DNA from: Scedosporium boydii
Taxonomy: Eukaryota; Ascomycota; Sordariomycetes; Microascales; Microascaceae
Assembly (NCBI GenBank): GCA_002221725.1
Contig: NJFT01000115.1
Coordinates: forward strand, 58,007-122,006
DNA: 64,000 nt
Reading direction: 5' to 3'
Below the pieces are notes generated by a model. The model had not been told where the DNA came from. It did not search any database and saw only the letters and a list, made by a program, of their open reading frames with translations. Below, one piece after another: positions 25,739 to 35,690 of the stretch (position 1 is the stretch's first letter; each line of letters starts with the position of its first letter). Both the position numbers and the translations under genes were made by a program.

Positions 25739-28700
25739 ATGGCCGACTCAGCGCCCTCCAAGGGTGTTTACGAGGGCCAGAAAACATCCTCTTCAGACGC
25801 CACTCTCCCCGAGCATTCGATGCCCGAGGCGGAGACCAAACCCGACGCCGAGGGACACGCGAGTCCTCTGCCCGAAGCCATCGAGGGAATTCATACGGGA
25901 GTCTCTGTTAGACAGGCTGAGGCTGATTTTGCCCAACTCCAGCGTGAGCTGTCGAGAATAAGCCGTGTCGAGAGTACCGTTACGAGACGCAGGACAACTG
26001 ATGTCGAGAAAGCAGACGCCGCGGTGCCATCCAGCATCACCGATGGCAGCATCGAGCCGTTCGATCTCGAGGCCACGCTTCGTGGTGGACTCGATGCCGA
26101 ACGCGAGGCTGGCATCCGTCCCAAGCACATTGGAGTTTACTGGGACGGCTTGACGGTCAAAGGAGTCGCTGGCCAGGACAACTTCGTCTCCACCTTTGTC
26201 GATGGATTCCTTGACTCCATCAACATTATTTCTCCCCTCGCTAGGCTCTTCGGTTTTGGAAAGAAGGGAAGCGAAGCGACGCTTCTTGACGGCTTCAAGG
26301 GTGTCTGCAACCCGGGCGAGATGGTTCTTGTTCTGGGTAAACCGGGTTCCGGCTGCACTACGTTTCTGAAGGCAATTGCCAACCAGCGATACGGCTACAC
26401 TGGTGTTACTGGCGAGGTATTGTATGGCCCATTTACCGCGAAGGAGTTCCAGCAATACCGTGGTGAGGCCGTGTACAACCAGGAGGACGATATTCACCAC
26501 CCCACCCTTACCGTTGAGCAAACCCTCGACTTTGCCCTCGACATGAAAGTTCCCGGAAAGCGTCCCGCTGGCGTCTCGAAGGCTCAATTTAAGGAGCAGG
26601 TCATTACCATGCTCCTCAAAATGTTCAACATCGAACATACTCGTCGTACCGTTGTCGGTGATCATTTCATCCGAGGAGTGTCTGGCGGCGAACGGAAACG
26701 GGTGTCCATTGCCGAGATGATGATCACTAACGCTTGCATTCTGTCTTGGGATAACAGCACCAGGGGTCTGGATTCGAGTACTGCTTTAGATTTTGTCAAG
26801 TCGCTTCGAATTCAGACCGATCTTTATCGAACGACCACCTTTGTTTCGTTATACCAGGCTTCTGAGAATATCTACAAGGTCTTTGACAAGGTCCTCGTCA
26901 TTGATGGAGGAAAGCAAGTCTACTTCGGCCCAGCAACCGAGGCCAGAAGTTACTTCGAAGGTCTCGGATTCGCCCCTCGCCCGAGACAGACGACTCCCGA
27001 CTACTTGACTGGGTGTACCGATGAGTTCGAACGAGACTATGCCAAGGGGTATTCGCCGCAGAATGCTCCCCACAGCCCCAAGACCCTTGCCGAAGCATTC
27101 GAGAATTCGGTGTATCAGCGCAGACTGGACGATGAGATGGCCCAGTACAAGACCAATTTGGAGGTGGAATCACAGAAACACGAGGACTTCAAGGTTGCTG
27201 TGAAGGAAAGCAAGCGGTCTTCGCCAAAGAGGTTAGTTACTGCCTCGCAGCTTGATCAAAACTTGCCCATTTAGGAAACGAACCACTAACCCCGTGCATT
27301 CTTCAGGTCCACGTACTCCACCGGTTTCCACATCCAGGTCGCGGCTCTCGTAAAGAGGCAGTTTTATCTCAAATTGCAGGATAGGATGGGCCTCGCTCTG
27401 TCATGGCTTCGGAGCATTGTTATCGCTATTGTACTCGGAACTCTCTATCTCAAACTGGGAACCTCTTCGGCTAGCGCGTTCAGCAAGGGTGGTGTGCTAT
27501 TCGTTGCTCTCCTCTTCAATGCTTTCCAGGCCTTCTCGGAACTTGCCAGCACCATGTCAGGACGGGCTATCGTGAACAAGCACCGGACGTACGCGTTCCA
27601 CCGGCCATCGGCGCTGTGGATTGCGCAAATTCTCGTTGATCAGGCCTTCTCTGCGACGCAAATCATGATTTTCTCTATCATCGTATACTTCATGACCGGA
27701 TTATACAGGACTGCAGGCGCCTTCTTCACGTTCTACCTAATGATCTTGTCTGGGAACATCGCGATGACTCTTTTCTTCCGAATTGTTGGATGCGCAAGCC
27801 CAGATTACGATACAGCCATCAGGTCTACGGTTTTCCTCATCACTTGTTTCGTCATCACCTCCGGTTATTTGATTCAGTATCAGTCGCAACACAAGTGGTT
27901 GCGATGGATCTTCTGGGTCAATCCATTAGGCCTGACGTTCAGCGCCATGATGATGAACGAGTTCAGGAGCGTTGAACTCACGTGCTCAGCAGAGTCACTA
28001 ATTCCATCCGGCCCTGGCTACGACGACATTACCCACCAAGTATGCACTCTTGCCGGTTCCGTCGGCGGTACGGCAATCGTGAAGGGTGCGGATTACATCA
28101 CGAAAGGCTTCTCGTACGACCCTGCCTACCTCTGGAGGAACTGGGGTATCGTCTTTTCTCTCATCGTCTTCTTCCTTATCATGAATGTGGTTCTCGGAGA
28201 GTTTATCAGTTACGGCATGGGTGGTAACACTGCAAAGGTTTTTGCCCGTCCTAATGCCGAGCGGACGGAGCTCAACACGGCCCTAATTAAGAAGCGTGAT
28301 GAAAAGCGAAAGGGGGAGGCTGTTGAAGAATCTTCGGACCTTTCAATCAAGTCGGAGAGCATTTTAACCTGGGAAGAGCTCAACTATGATGTCCCTACTC
28401 CAGCAGGCACCCGACGGCTCCTCAACAATGTTTTCGGCTACGTTCGTCCCGGAGAACTCACGGCATTAATGGGTGCTTCCGGCGCCGGAAAGACGACGCT
28501 GTTGGATGTCCTTGCGGCCCGAAAGAACATTGGCGTTATCACGGGATCTGTGCTTGTTGATGGTGTACCGCCAGGCAAGCAATTCCAGCGAAGCACCTCC
28601 TATGCCGAGCAGCTCGATCTCCATGACCCTACGCAGACGGTCCGAGAAGCTTTCCGCTTCTCCGCAGATCTCCGCCAGCCCCTCGAGACACCCCAGAGTG

Positions 28701-30325
28701 AAAAGTATGCATATGTTGAAGAGATCATTTCCCTTCTCGAGATGGAGGACATTGCGGATTCGATTATTGGAACGCCAGAGAGAGGTCTCACGGTAGAACA
28801 ACGCAAGCGTGTAACTATTGGCGTCGAGCTTTCTGCCAAGCCCGAGCTCCTCCTCTTCCTCGACGAGCCTACTTCTGGTCTTGATAGTCAAAGCGCATTC
28901 AACATTGTGCGATTCCTCAAGAAATTGGCTGCCGCCGGCCAGGCCATTCTCTGCACGATTCACCAGCCGAACGCGTCACTATTCGAAAACTTTGACAGAC
29001 TCCTCTTGCTCCAGCGCGGCGGACGCACGGTCTATTTCGGAGACATCGGTCAGGATGCTTACATCTTGAGGAGCTATTTGAAGAGACACGGTGCTGTTGC
29101 TGGCAAAACTGACAACGTGGCCGAATTTATGCTCGAGGCCATCGGTGCAGGCAGTTCCCCACGAGTCGGCTCTCGTGACTGGGCAGATATTTGGGAAGAC
29201 AGCCCCGAGTTCGCCCAGACGAAGGAGACCATCAAGCAGCTCAAGGAGGAGAGAGTCCGTGCTACCGCGTCCGCGGTCAAAGACACCGAGAAGGAATACG
29301 CCACGCCGTTTATGCATCAGCTCAAAGTGGTTACTACTCGCATGAACAAGGCTTTCTGGAGGTCGCCAAACTACGAGTTCACCAGGCTGCTCAACCACCT
29401 GATTGTCGCGCTCTTGACTGGTCTGACGTACTTGAATCTTGACAACTCCCGATCTTCGCTGCAGTACAAAGTGTTCGTCATCTTCCAGGTTACTGTCCTG
29501 CCTGCCTTGATTATTGGACAGGTCGAAGTCATGTACCACGTGAGACGCGCCATCTTCTTCCGCGAGTCCTCGTCAAAGATGTACTCTCCATTCACCTTTG
29601 CCGCATCTATCGTTATGGCGGAGGTTCCTTACTCGATCCTCTGCGCCGTCATCTTCTTCTTGCCCCTGTACTACATCCCAGGGTTCCAGCATGAGTCCTC
29701 GCGGGCTGGGTTCCAGTTCTTCATGATTCTCATCACGGAGATGTTCTCCATCACCCTCGGCCAGGTTGTGGCGTCGCTCGCGCCGTCCGCGTACATGTCG
29801 GTGCAGTTCGACCCGTTCATCATGATTACATTTGCCCTTTTCTGCGGTGTCACGATTCCGAAGCCGCAGATGCCTGGATTCTGGAAGGCGTGGCTCTATC
29901 AACTTGACCCTTTCACGAGACTTATCTCGGGCATGGTCACCACGGCCCTCCATAAGCTGCCGGTTGTATGCAAACCCCATGAGCTCAACCACTTCAGGGC
30001 GCCAGATAACATGACCTGCGGCGAGTACATGCGCAACTACTTTAGCAACGGAGGGTTGGGATACCTCGTCAACGAGGACGCCAGTGACTGTCAGTACTGC
30101 GCGTTCCGTGAGGGTGACCAGTTCTATGAGACTCTGGATCTCAGCTTTGGCCATAGGTGGAGGGACTTGGGTATCTTCCTCGCTTTTATCGGCAGCAATT
30201 TGATTATCCTCTCCCTTGCAGTAAGTAATGAGTGATTGCAAAGGCTTAGTGCGTTCGAACGAAGACTAACAAGAATTTTTTTTTTTTTTTTGCAGAGCCG
30301 ATACATCAACTACAACAAGCGGTAA
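25739..30325 (+). CDS. PDR-type (ABCG) ABC multidrug exporter
   Basis: Full-size pleiotropic drug resistance transporter of 1,478 residues, close to the family's usual 1,450-1,500. It should sit in the plasma membrane and pump hydrophobic compounds such as azoles or plant toxins out of the cell. The order is NBD1-TMD1-NBD2-TMD2. NBD1 has the fungal degenerate Walker A GKPGSGCTT (about residues 200-208, Cys for Lys), signature VSGGE (about 314-318) and Walker B ending SWDNS. NBD2 has normal Walker A GASGAGKTT (about 887-895), Walker B LLFLDEP and a degenerate signature (TVEQRKR). This asymmetry is normal for the family. Exons: 25739-27231, 27307-30220, 30296-30325; the two 75-bp introns have CTAAC branch sites. 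The start ATG has context GCCAATGG. The last exon encodes only nine residues (SRYINYNKR). Substrate is unknown. Confidence 0.95.
27232..27306 (+). other. Intron 1 of the ABC exporter gene
   Basis: GTTAGT donor, a CTAAC branch site about 20 bases before the end, and a TTCAG acceptor. Splicing joins AG to G, restoring Arg498, and runs into the first transmembrane domain (STYSTGFHIQVAALVKRQF). Left unspliced, the frame stops at 27272-27274. Confidence 0.9.
30221..30295 (+). other. Intron 2 of the ABC exporter gene
   Basis: GTAAGT donor, GACTAAC branch site, a run of T residues and a TGCAG acceptor. It is phase 0. Splicing adds the C-terminal residues SRYINYNKR found at the ends of many PDR transporters. 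Confidence 0.85.
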
Positions 30326-31185
30326 TCGTTTCTGCTTCCTCCGACCGCAAACGAAAAAGCCATTCTCTCGTGTTGTTACATACAATCTGCCCTGTATCTC
30401 CTGTTTATACAGAGGGCAGGGCGTCCTTTTTATTCACTAATTTTTTTTTCCTCGTGTACATTGATGGGCTCGAAAAGTTTCAGAGGCGACTCATTTTGGT
30501 GGGGAAATGCTGGAGGTATCCTGGGTCAGTTCATAGGATACGAGGACAGTTCATGTTCATCTTCACTGCTAGACAAAAAGTTTCATAGGAGTAATAAAAC
30601 CTGAATACCGCGATCTTCTGCATACGAACGTCCATCACCCGACCTGTAATTCCCAGCCAAACTGGATGGTTTAACATAACTTAAACGGAGGTTCTGCTAG
30701 AATAATCAATGGATACATGATTCGAGGATGGAAGTATGGACGTTGAAGAACTTTCGGAGTAGATGCAATCGAATACCTCGTCCGTCGTGTCCCGTTCTCA
30801 GTGATGGAAGATATGCCCAACTAACAACGTTTGGGTAGTGTTCCTAAATCTAACGTCCTCGATGTTCTATTTTTCTAACCGCAGCTTGTCCTCCGAAGCT
30901 ATTCACTCGTCATAAACCTACGTAGACGCTCGCCTTCTTATTCGCATGGTTTCTAACTTGATATGAAAGGAGAAGCATAACAAGGCTGGGTGTTCCTTCC
31001 CATTTCAGTTTCTTATAGTGAGGAAGGAGCAAGATGCCTTTTTCATCATAATCTCATCAAGGAAGGAGCTATCATGCCTGGCCTTCCTCTTGATATGATT
31101 CACTTAAAACATGATTTTCCTTCTCTCCAGCAGCAACTCTCACCATTTAAATGATCTCTTGACCATTTAAGCACCCCTTCTTCCC

Positions 31186-31194
31186 AATATAAAC
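31186..31194 (+). promoter_or_regulatory. TATA-like element
   Basis: The string AATATAAAC lies about 210 bases before the ATG at 31399 and about 110 bases before the proposed leader intron. This spacing fits a promoter with a leader of roughly 150-180 bases. Confidence 0.5.
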
Positions 31195-31248
31195 ATTCCT
31201 CTTATTGTTTTTCTCCTATGCACACTTCACCAATACAACACGATCAGC

Positions 31249-31272
31249 GCATCAACGCATCAACGCATCAAC
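31249..31272 (+). repeat. Triple GCATCAAC tandem repeat in the leader
   Basis: Three perfect 8-bp units lie end to end in the presumed 5' leader of the gene at 31399, just before the proposed leader intron. Confidence 0.9.
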
Positions 31273-31297
31273 GAGATCACACGTATACCTTGACCTA

Positions 31298-31355
31298 GTA
31301 AGTGCAAGTGACTCTAGGTCATACGAAGGTCCGCTAACGCGTCTGCCAATCGTAG
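31298..31355 (+). other. Probable 5'-leader intron
   Basis: A GTAAGT donor, GCTAAC at about 31333 and a CGTAG acceptor bound 58 bases, which is typical for introns in this window. It lies wholly before the ATG at 31399. No transcript evidence is available here. Confidence 0.55.
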
Positions 31356-31398
31356 GCTCCTTTGTTTCTCCAATTGTGATTCATTTCAATAAACAAAC

Positions 31399-32061
31399 AT
31401 GGATCCTCGGGAGGACGCGGAAGAACCGCAAGTCGGTTTCTCAACCCCAAACTCTCCCGCTTCCTCAACCGAAGACGAGTTCTACAGCATCACTTCCAGC
31501 GCCGAAGAGCATTCTGACGCCGATTCCGATTCCTACAGCACCACTTCCAGCACCGAAGACCATTCTGACGCCGTCAGTCCCATCAATCTTAACATTCCCG
31601 CCCCCACTAGCATCGATCAGGATAAAATGTCCACCCCCGCCGATGTCGACGAGGCCTTCCACGCCTTCGAGCAGGCGAGCACCCTCGGCAGGCTCGCGAT
31701 TCTCGTGGCCATGTTGGAGGAGTACCGCGAGCTCAAGAAGAGGTCCAGCGCCGCGCAGGAGGAGAACAAGAAGTGGCGAGAGGTGCTCGATGAGGACGAG
31801 GATAAAGTTGCGGAGAGCGAGGCACTCCTCAAGCAGGAGGAGGCTCGAGTCAGCCTTCTCGGAGCTAAGAATGCCGCCGTCCAGGCGATGCTGCGGAAGG
31901 TGAGCCCCGAGGCCTTTGACACCGAGGGTCCCAAGGCCGAGCCTACTGGCTTCGAAGTAACCGAGAGCCCCAAGGTCAAGCCCAATGGCACCAAGCGCTC
32001 CAAGAGTTCCAAGGGTTCCAAGGGTTCCAAGCGCAAGGCTCGTGGTCGCAAGCGCTCCTAG
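31399..32061 (+). CDS. Ser/Glu-rich coiled-coil protein with basic tail, function unknown
   Basis: A protein of 220 residues that I do not recognise. The N-terminal 65 residues are acidic and serine/threonine-rich, with two near-repeats of a TSSxEEHSDA-type unit. Residues about 80-160 are charged and helical with heptad-like spacing (EEYRELKKRSSAAQEENKKW), so a coiled coil is likely. The C-terminus is strongly basic, with repeated SKGSKGSKRK and RGRKR runs that could bind nucleic acid or act as a nuclear signal. No membrane span or signal peptide is seen. The ATG follows CAAAC; a TATA-like element and a probable leader intron lie upstream, which supports a real gene. Single exon. Confidence 0.75.
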   Translation: MDPREDAEEPQVGFSTPNSPASSTEDEFYSITSSAEEHSDADSDSYSTTSSTEDHSDAVSPINLNIPAPTSIDQDKMSTPADVDEAFHAFEQASTLGRLAILVAMLEEYRELKKRSSAAQEENKKWREVLDEDEDKVAESEALLKQEEARVSLLGAKNAAVQAMLRKVSPEAFDTEGPKAEPTGFEVTESPKVKPNGTKRSKSSKGSKGSKRKARGRKRS

Positions 32062-32778
32062 ATTTTCGAATTGACAGCACAATTCCCGGTCGAAAGTCGC
32101 CACCCACGCCGAGGTAGCGCGGTTAAGTCAGCCCAGCGGTTGACAAGGCTACTCACTATCGATAAAGAAAAGGTTCGTCTTTCTGCTTCGTGGAGAGGTC
32201 ATTCCACTCGCCACTCTGGCCTGTATTCATGCTAACATGTCCATGGAGAAGAAAGGCACCGAAAAAACCCGAAGCATATTCTGATAGGCTAGTGCCTTGT
32301 TCGCGTGAGGTTTCTCAGTTCCCAATAAATCAGTTTGAATTCCATTCCTCCACTGCCCTGTTTCGCGTGTGTTAAGAATTTGGAGCATTTCGTCCATACT
32401 TTGATTCCACTCCCGCGATTGAGGTCAGACGGCCGTGTTTATTATTATAAATTCTCGTGGAGGAAAATCGATCCCAATGATCCAAGCAGAGGGACACATC
32501 TGGTCTCCGAACAATGAAACGTACCACAAACAGGCGTGTATATCTCAGAGCCAAACAGTAACTAAGATCAAAACAGGCAAAGCGAACCGGTTCAGAACGT
32601 GGTGGGTATCCTTGCTGCCCCTATTTGCAATTCCATCAAAGAGAACTCAAGTGAGAACAATAGACGCCGAGACTCCATTACATGCACATAGCCCATACAC
32701 ATAGCCCGATGCAAAAAAAAAAAAAAAAGAAAGACCAGACCATTCCCCATTTCTCGCCGAAGGACAAAAAGAGTCGAT
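32062..32778. other. Convergent intergenic region
   Basis: This lies between the 3' ends of two converging genes. A run of A residues at about 32712-32727 falls in the 3' flank of the minus-strand gene. No gene was recognised. Confidence 0.6.
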
Positions 32779-33300
32779 TTAGCTTGGGAGTTGCGCTACG
32801 TTGGATTGTTGCTGTTGCTGTGGCTGTTGTTGATACTGATACTGATATTGATACTGCTGCTCCTGCTGTTGCTGCTGCCTCTGCTCCGCGACCTGAATAT
32901 AAGGCTGCTCATGCGCATAATTCACCGGCTGCGACTGCTGATCGACATACGGCTGCTGTCCCGGCTGAGCCATCTCGTGCACGATATTCCCGTCCTGCGC
33001 GTAGTACCCGCCAAATTGGGCATTCTGATTCTGTTGCTTTGAAGCGTCGGGAGGAGGGACGGGCGCGTAATTGACCATGGGGTAGGCGGGGGGAGCGGCG
33101 GCGGATTGGCGGGCGACGGAGGCTGCAGCAGCTGTTGCGGCGGCGCGGTTTCGGGCGGCGAGGCGGGATTTGCGCTTTTTGTAGAAGATGAGGCCGATGA
33201 TGGGGACGATGACGAGGAAGAAGATGACGCAGACTGCTATGGCGACGATGTAGCCGATTGCGAGCCCTCGGGCGGCTGTTTGGTAGGACGACGTGGCCAT
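32779..33300 (-). CDS. Single-span membrane protein with PPxY motif and Gln/Tyr-rich tail
   Basis: A protein of 173 residues. Residues about 15-40 form one long hydrophobic span, followed directly by a basic cluster KKRKSR, which predicts a short outside N-terminus and a cytosolic tail. The tail carries PPAY (70-73), a ligand for WW domains such as those of the ubiquitin ligase Rsp5, and then a Gln/Tyr-rich segment (141-165) with repeated QY pairs and poly-Gln. This layout (short N-terminus, one span, basic patch, PY motif) resembles the fungal RCR family, which helps Rsp5 sort membrane proteins. That assignment is an inference from layout, not from a confident match. The Gln/Tyr tail looks prion-like. 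Single exon. Confidence 0.8.
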   Translation of the reverse strand: MATSSYQTAARGLAIGYIVAIAVCVIFFLVIVPIIGLIFYKKRKSRLAARNRAAATAAAASVARQSAAAPPAYPMVNYAPVPPPDASKQQNQNAQFGGYYAQDGNIVHEMAQPGQQPYVDQQSQPVNYAHEQPYIQVAEQRQQQQQEQQYQYQYQYQQQPQQQQQSNVAQLPS

Positions 33301-35690
33301 GTTTGGACCGAGTTTATTTTATTTTATTTTCGCTCCTTTTCTTCGAGATTGATGGATTCGATTCACGGGGCAGGCGCTCGGCCGATCGAGAGTTTTTCGC
33401 GTGGTTGAGGCGACGCAAATCGTGATGGCCTCTTCTCGGGAAACACTGTTTACGCAAGGAAGAGGAAAAAAAGCGAAAATTTCCGCCTTCCTGGAAACGA
33501 AGAGTTAGGACCCCAGGATTTATGACGGAGGGGATTGGGAGATTGCAAGGAGCATAATTCCCCCTCTCCTATGAAATCGACAAGGGCCAAGGTTGCATGG
33601 CTGGCTTTGTTGCGTTCCATCGGGCTTAAAGCTGAGCAGGAATCCAATTGCTATTCCGCCCCCCTTGGTGAGCCTTACGGGTAAGACAAGGGGCCAAGAC
33701 GAGACACAATTCGTGACGCTAATCCTCTTCGGGGACAGCTGCATGATGGACTGCCATCGTTCTTCTTCGTGTGAAGAGCCCGCTCTGCACAGCCCCTCTT
33801 TCCCTCAGCCTGGGGAGGATGAGAGAGATTGAGGCGGTGTATTTCCGTCTGGTGGTCAGCTGGCGATCTTGGGAGCGGAGGATTGGAGATGCTGGGTTTT
33901 GTGGATTGAAGCATGAAGATGGAAATCGACCAATGGAGATTTACTGGGATGCGATGCTGAGGGAAAGTGGCTGGAATTGACTGATCTAATGGAATCTCTT
34001 CTACAGACGAACCGCGGGATCGCCATGACGGAGAATCGCAGCAGCCCGAGAGTTGGATGAAGATAACGGCCGACCCTGGGAACACAGCTCACTTTCAATC
34101 CTCTCTTGACTTCTTGATGTCTAGGAACTCACAGTGAGCACTGACGCCCAAGCTAGTGAGCCGTTTCGTGGGGTTTACCCCTCGTCGTTCTCATTCCAAA
34201 CTTTTCGCGTCTTGGCCAGATCGAGGTGGCGTTGCTCCTGCATATTCCTTCGGCTCGGTATCCAGCATTTTGCTGCCAATGCACCTTCTCGTGCGACGAA
34301 ACACCAACGGATAGACATGGATACTGACGCTGGATACCTTTGTGGTGGAAGCTCGGACGATCGATTGACGAAGGGGGAAAAATAAAATTGATTTGAGCTT
34401 TGGGATTGGCCATTTATCGTCCTGAACACGATGCGGTCGCGCTTGCCTGGGAACATCGAGATCTCGACAGGACTTGCTGCGCTTTCTCATTGTATCAATC
34501 CTTCTCCATGGCGTAGCGCTGGCTAGATCGGCTGGATGTCTGCGACTTGAGCCACAGAAGGATCGCGATGGTTGAGGCCCGAGTATCGCGTCGTTGTCTC
34601 ATCTGTTCAATAATCCTTCCTTTTCGTTTCTATTTACTACCATCACGTTGAGATGGTCAAGTCTGCTCACCAGAGAAACTATCGGATCTCGGAGTTTGAG
34701 ACGGACAGGCCTGCTTATCAAAGCCTTGCGTGAGTGTTTCGGCTTCCGTTTCCATATGTGGGAACGTCCGCCCCCATCAAAAAAGTGCGTCGGTACAGTC
34801 GCTTAAATTGGGGGTCGACCGGTGGTATCGGATATTCGCTGAGGGTGCCGGGACCGAGACGGGGAAATCTGATAGCACAGAAGATGTGATGGTATCAACC
34901 CCGGTTAGCCGGCTTCTTTGATGGTGAGGGATCACCGATGTTGGCATGGCTCGAGCTGACATTATCCCCGATGAACCCCATGCCAGATCCAGAGCAGTGG
35001 GAAGAGGAGACATGTTCTCTAACCGACGAGACTTTTCCAGAACATGCACTTCGCTTTCATCCACCATGCGGGAAATTATTTTTGTAGCTTGACCAATGTA
35101 CGCCCCCAGCCCTGTTGTATCCGCCCGCATGGGAATAGCCTCTCCGGACAAACGATGAAGGAGCGAGGACGATGTCTCATCACGGAAACCGTACCTTCCG
35201 CGTCTTCGCCTATTCAATCCTAAATGTTCGAGCCCAGAGTAGCCTCAAATTCCAAAATTAAGCTTGGAATTTCCAACAGCGAGGAAGTTGGGAGATGGGC
35301 TTCGCGTGCGCCCATCCTTTCGAGGCACCTGTCAGCGTAGATCCCTTTACCCGTTATCCTCGACACCTGGGATTAATTAACGGGATACCCCGATTAGTCG
35401 AAATGACTCCCAGTCTAGATACACCCGGATGAATGCCATGGATGAAGTCGCCACTTATTTGGACGGTAATATCTAAGCATTGGAGACCGGGTCGTCCGAA
35501 TTTTGCGTGTGCCTCTTCAACGTGGCCTCTGGTCATGGCCGGTCGAGCTGCACGATGCCACATTAAAAGAAGGGAAAAAAAAGAAAGGAACCGCCAACCG
35601 AGCGTGCGAGGAGGAATATATTGAATAAATCGGTCCAAATTGCCCCAAGAAGGACTTAAACAAGAGCCGCCTACTATTTCCTTACCGAGG
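33301..35690. other. Intergenic region
   Basis: About 2.4 kb with divergent genes at both ends. Open frames of up to 146 codons exist (for example 34777-35217, minus) but show no recognisable domain, so none is called. An AT-rich string of TTTTA units at about 33311-33331 lies just upstream of the minus-strand membrane protein gene and may be part of its promoter. Confidence 0.55.

Larger units (their letters stand above)
30326..31398. other. Intergenic region upstream of the coiled-coil gene
   Basis: No coding sequence was recognised. The last 250 bases carry promoter-like elements for the next gene: a TATA-like string, a triple GCATCAAC repeat and a likely leader intron, listed separately. 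A run in the middle repeats the word AAGGAAGGAG/AGGAAGGAGC twice (about 31020-31070). Confidence 0.6.

Noticed and set aside
25793..26665. A 290-codon frame on the strand opposite the ABC gene
   Set aside because: It is the mirror of the strongly biased ABC coding sequence and has no domain of its own.
34777..35217. A 146-codon minus-strand frame in the intergenic region
   Set aside because: Amino-acid use is not implausible but no domain, intron or promoter support was seen.
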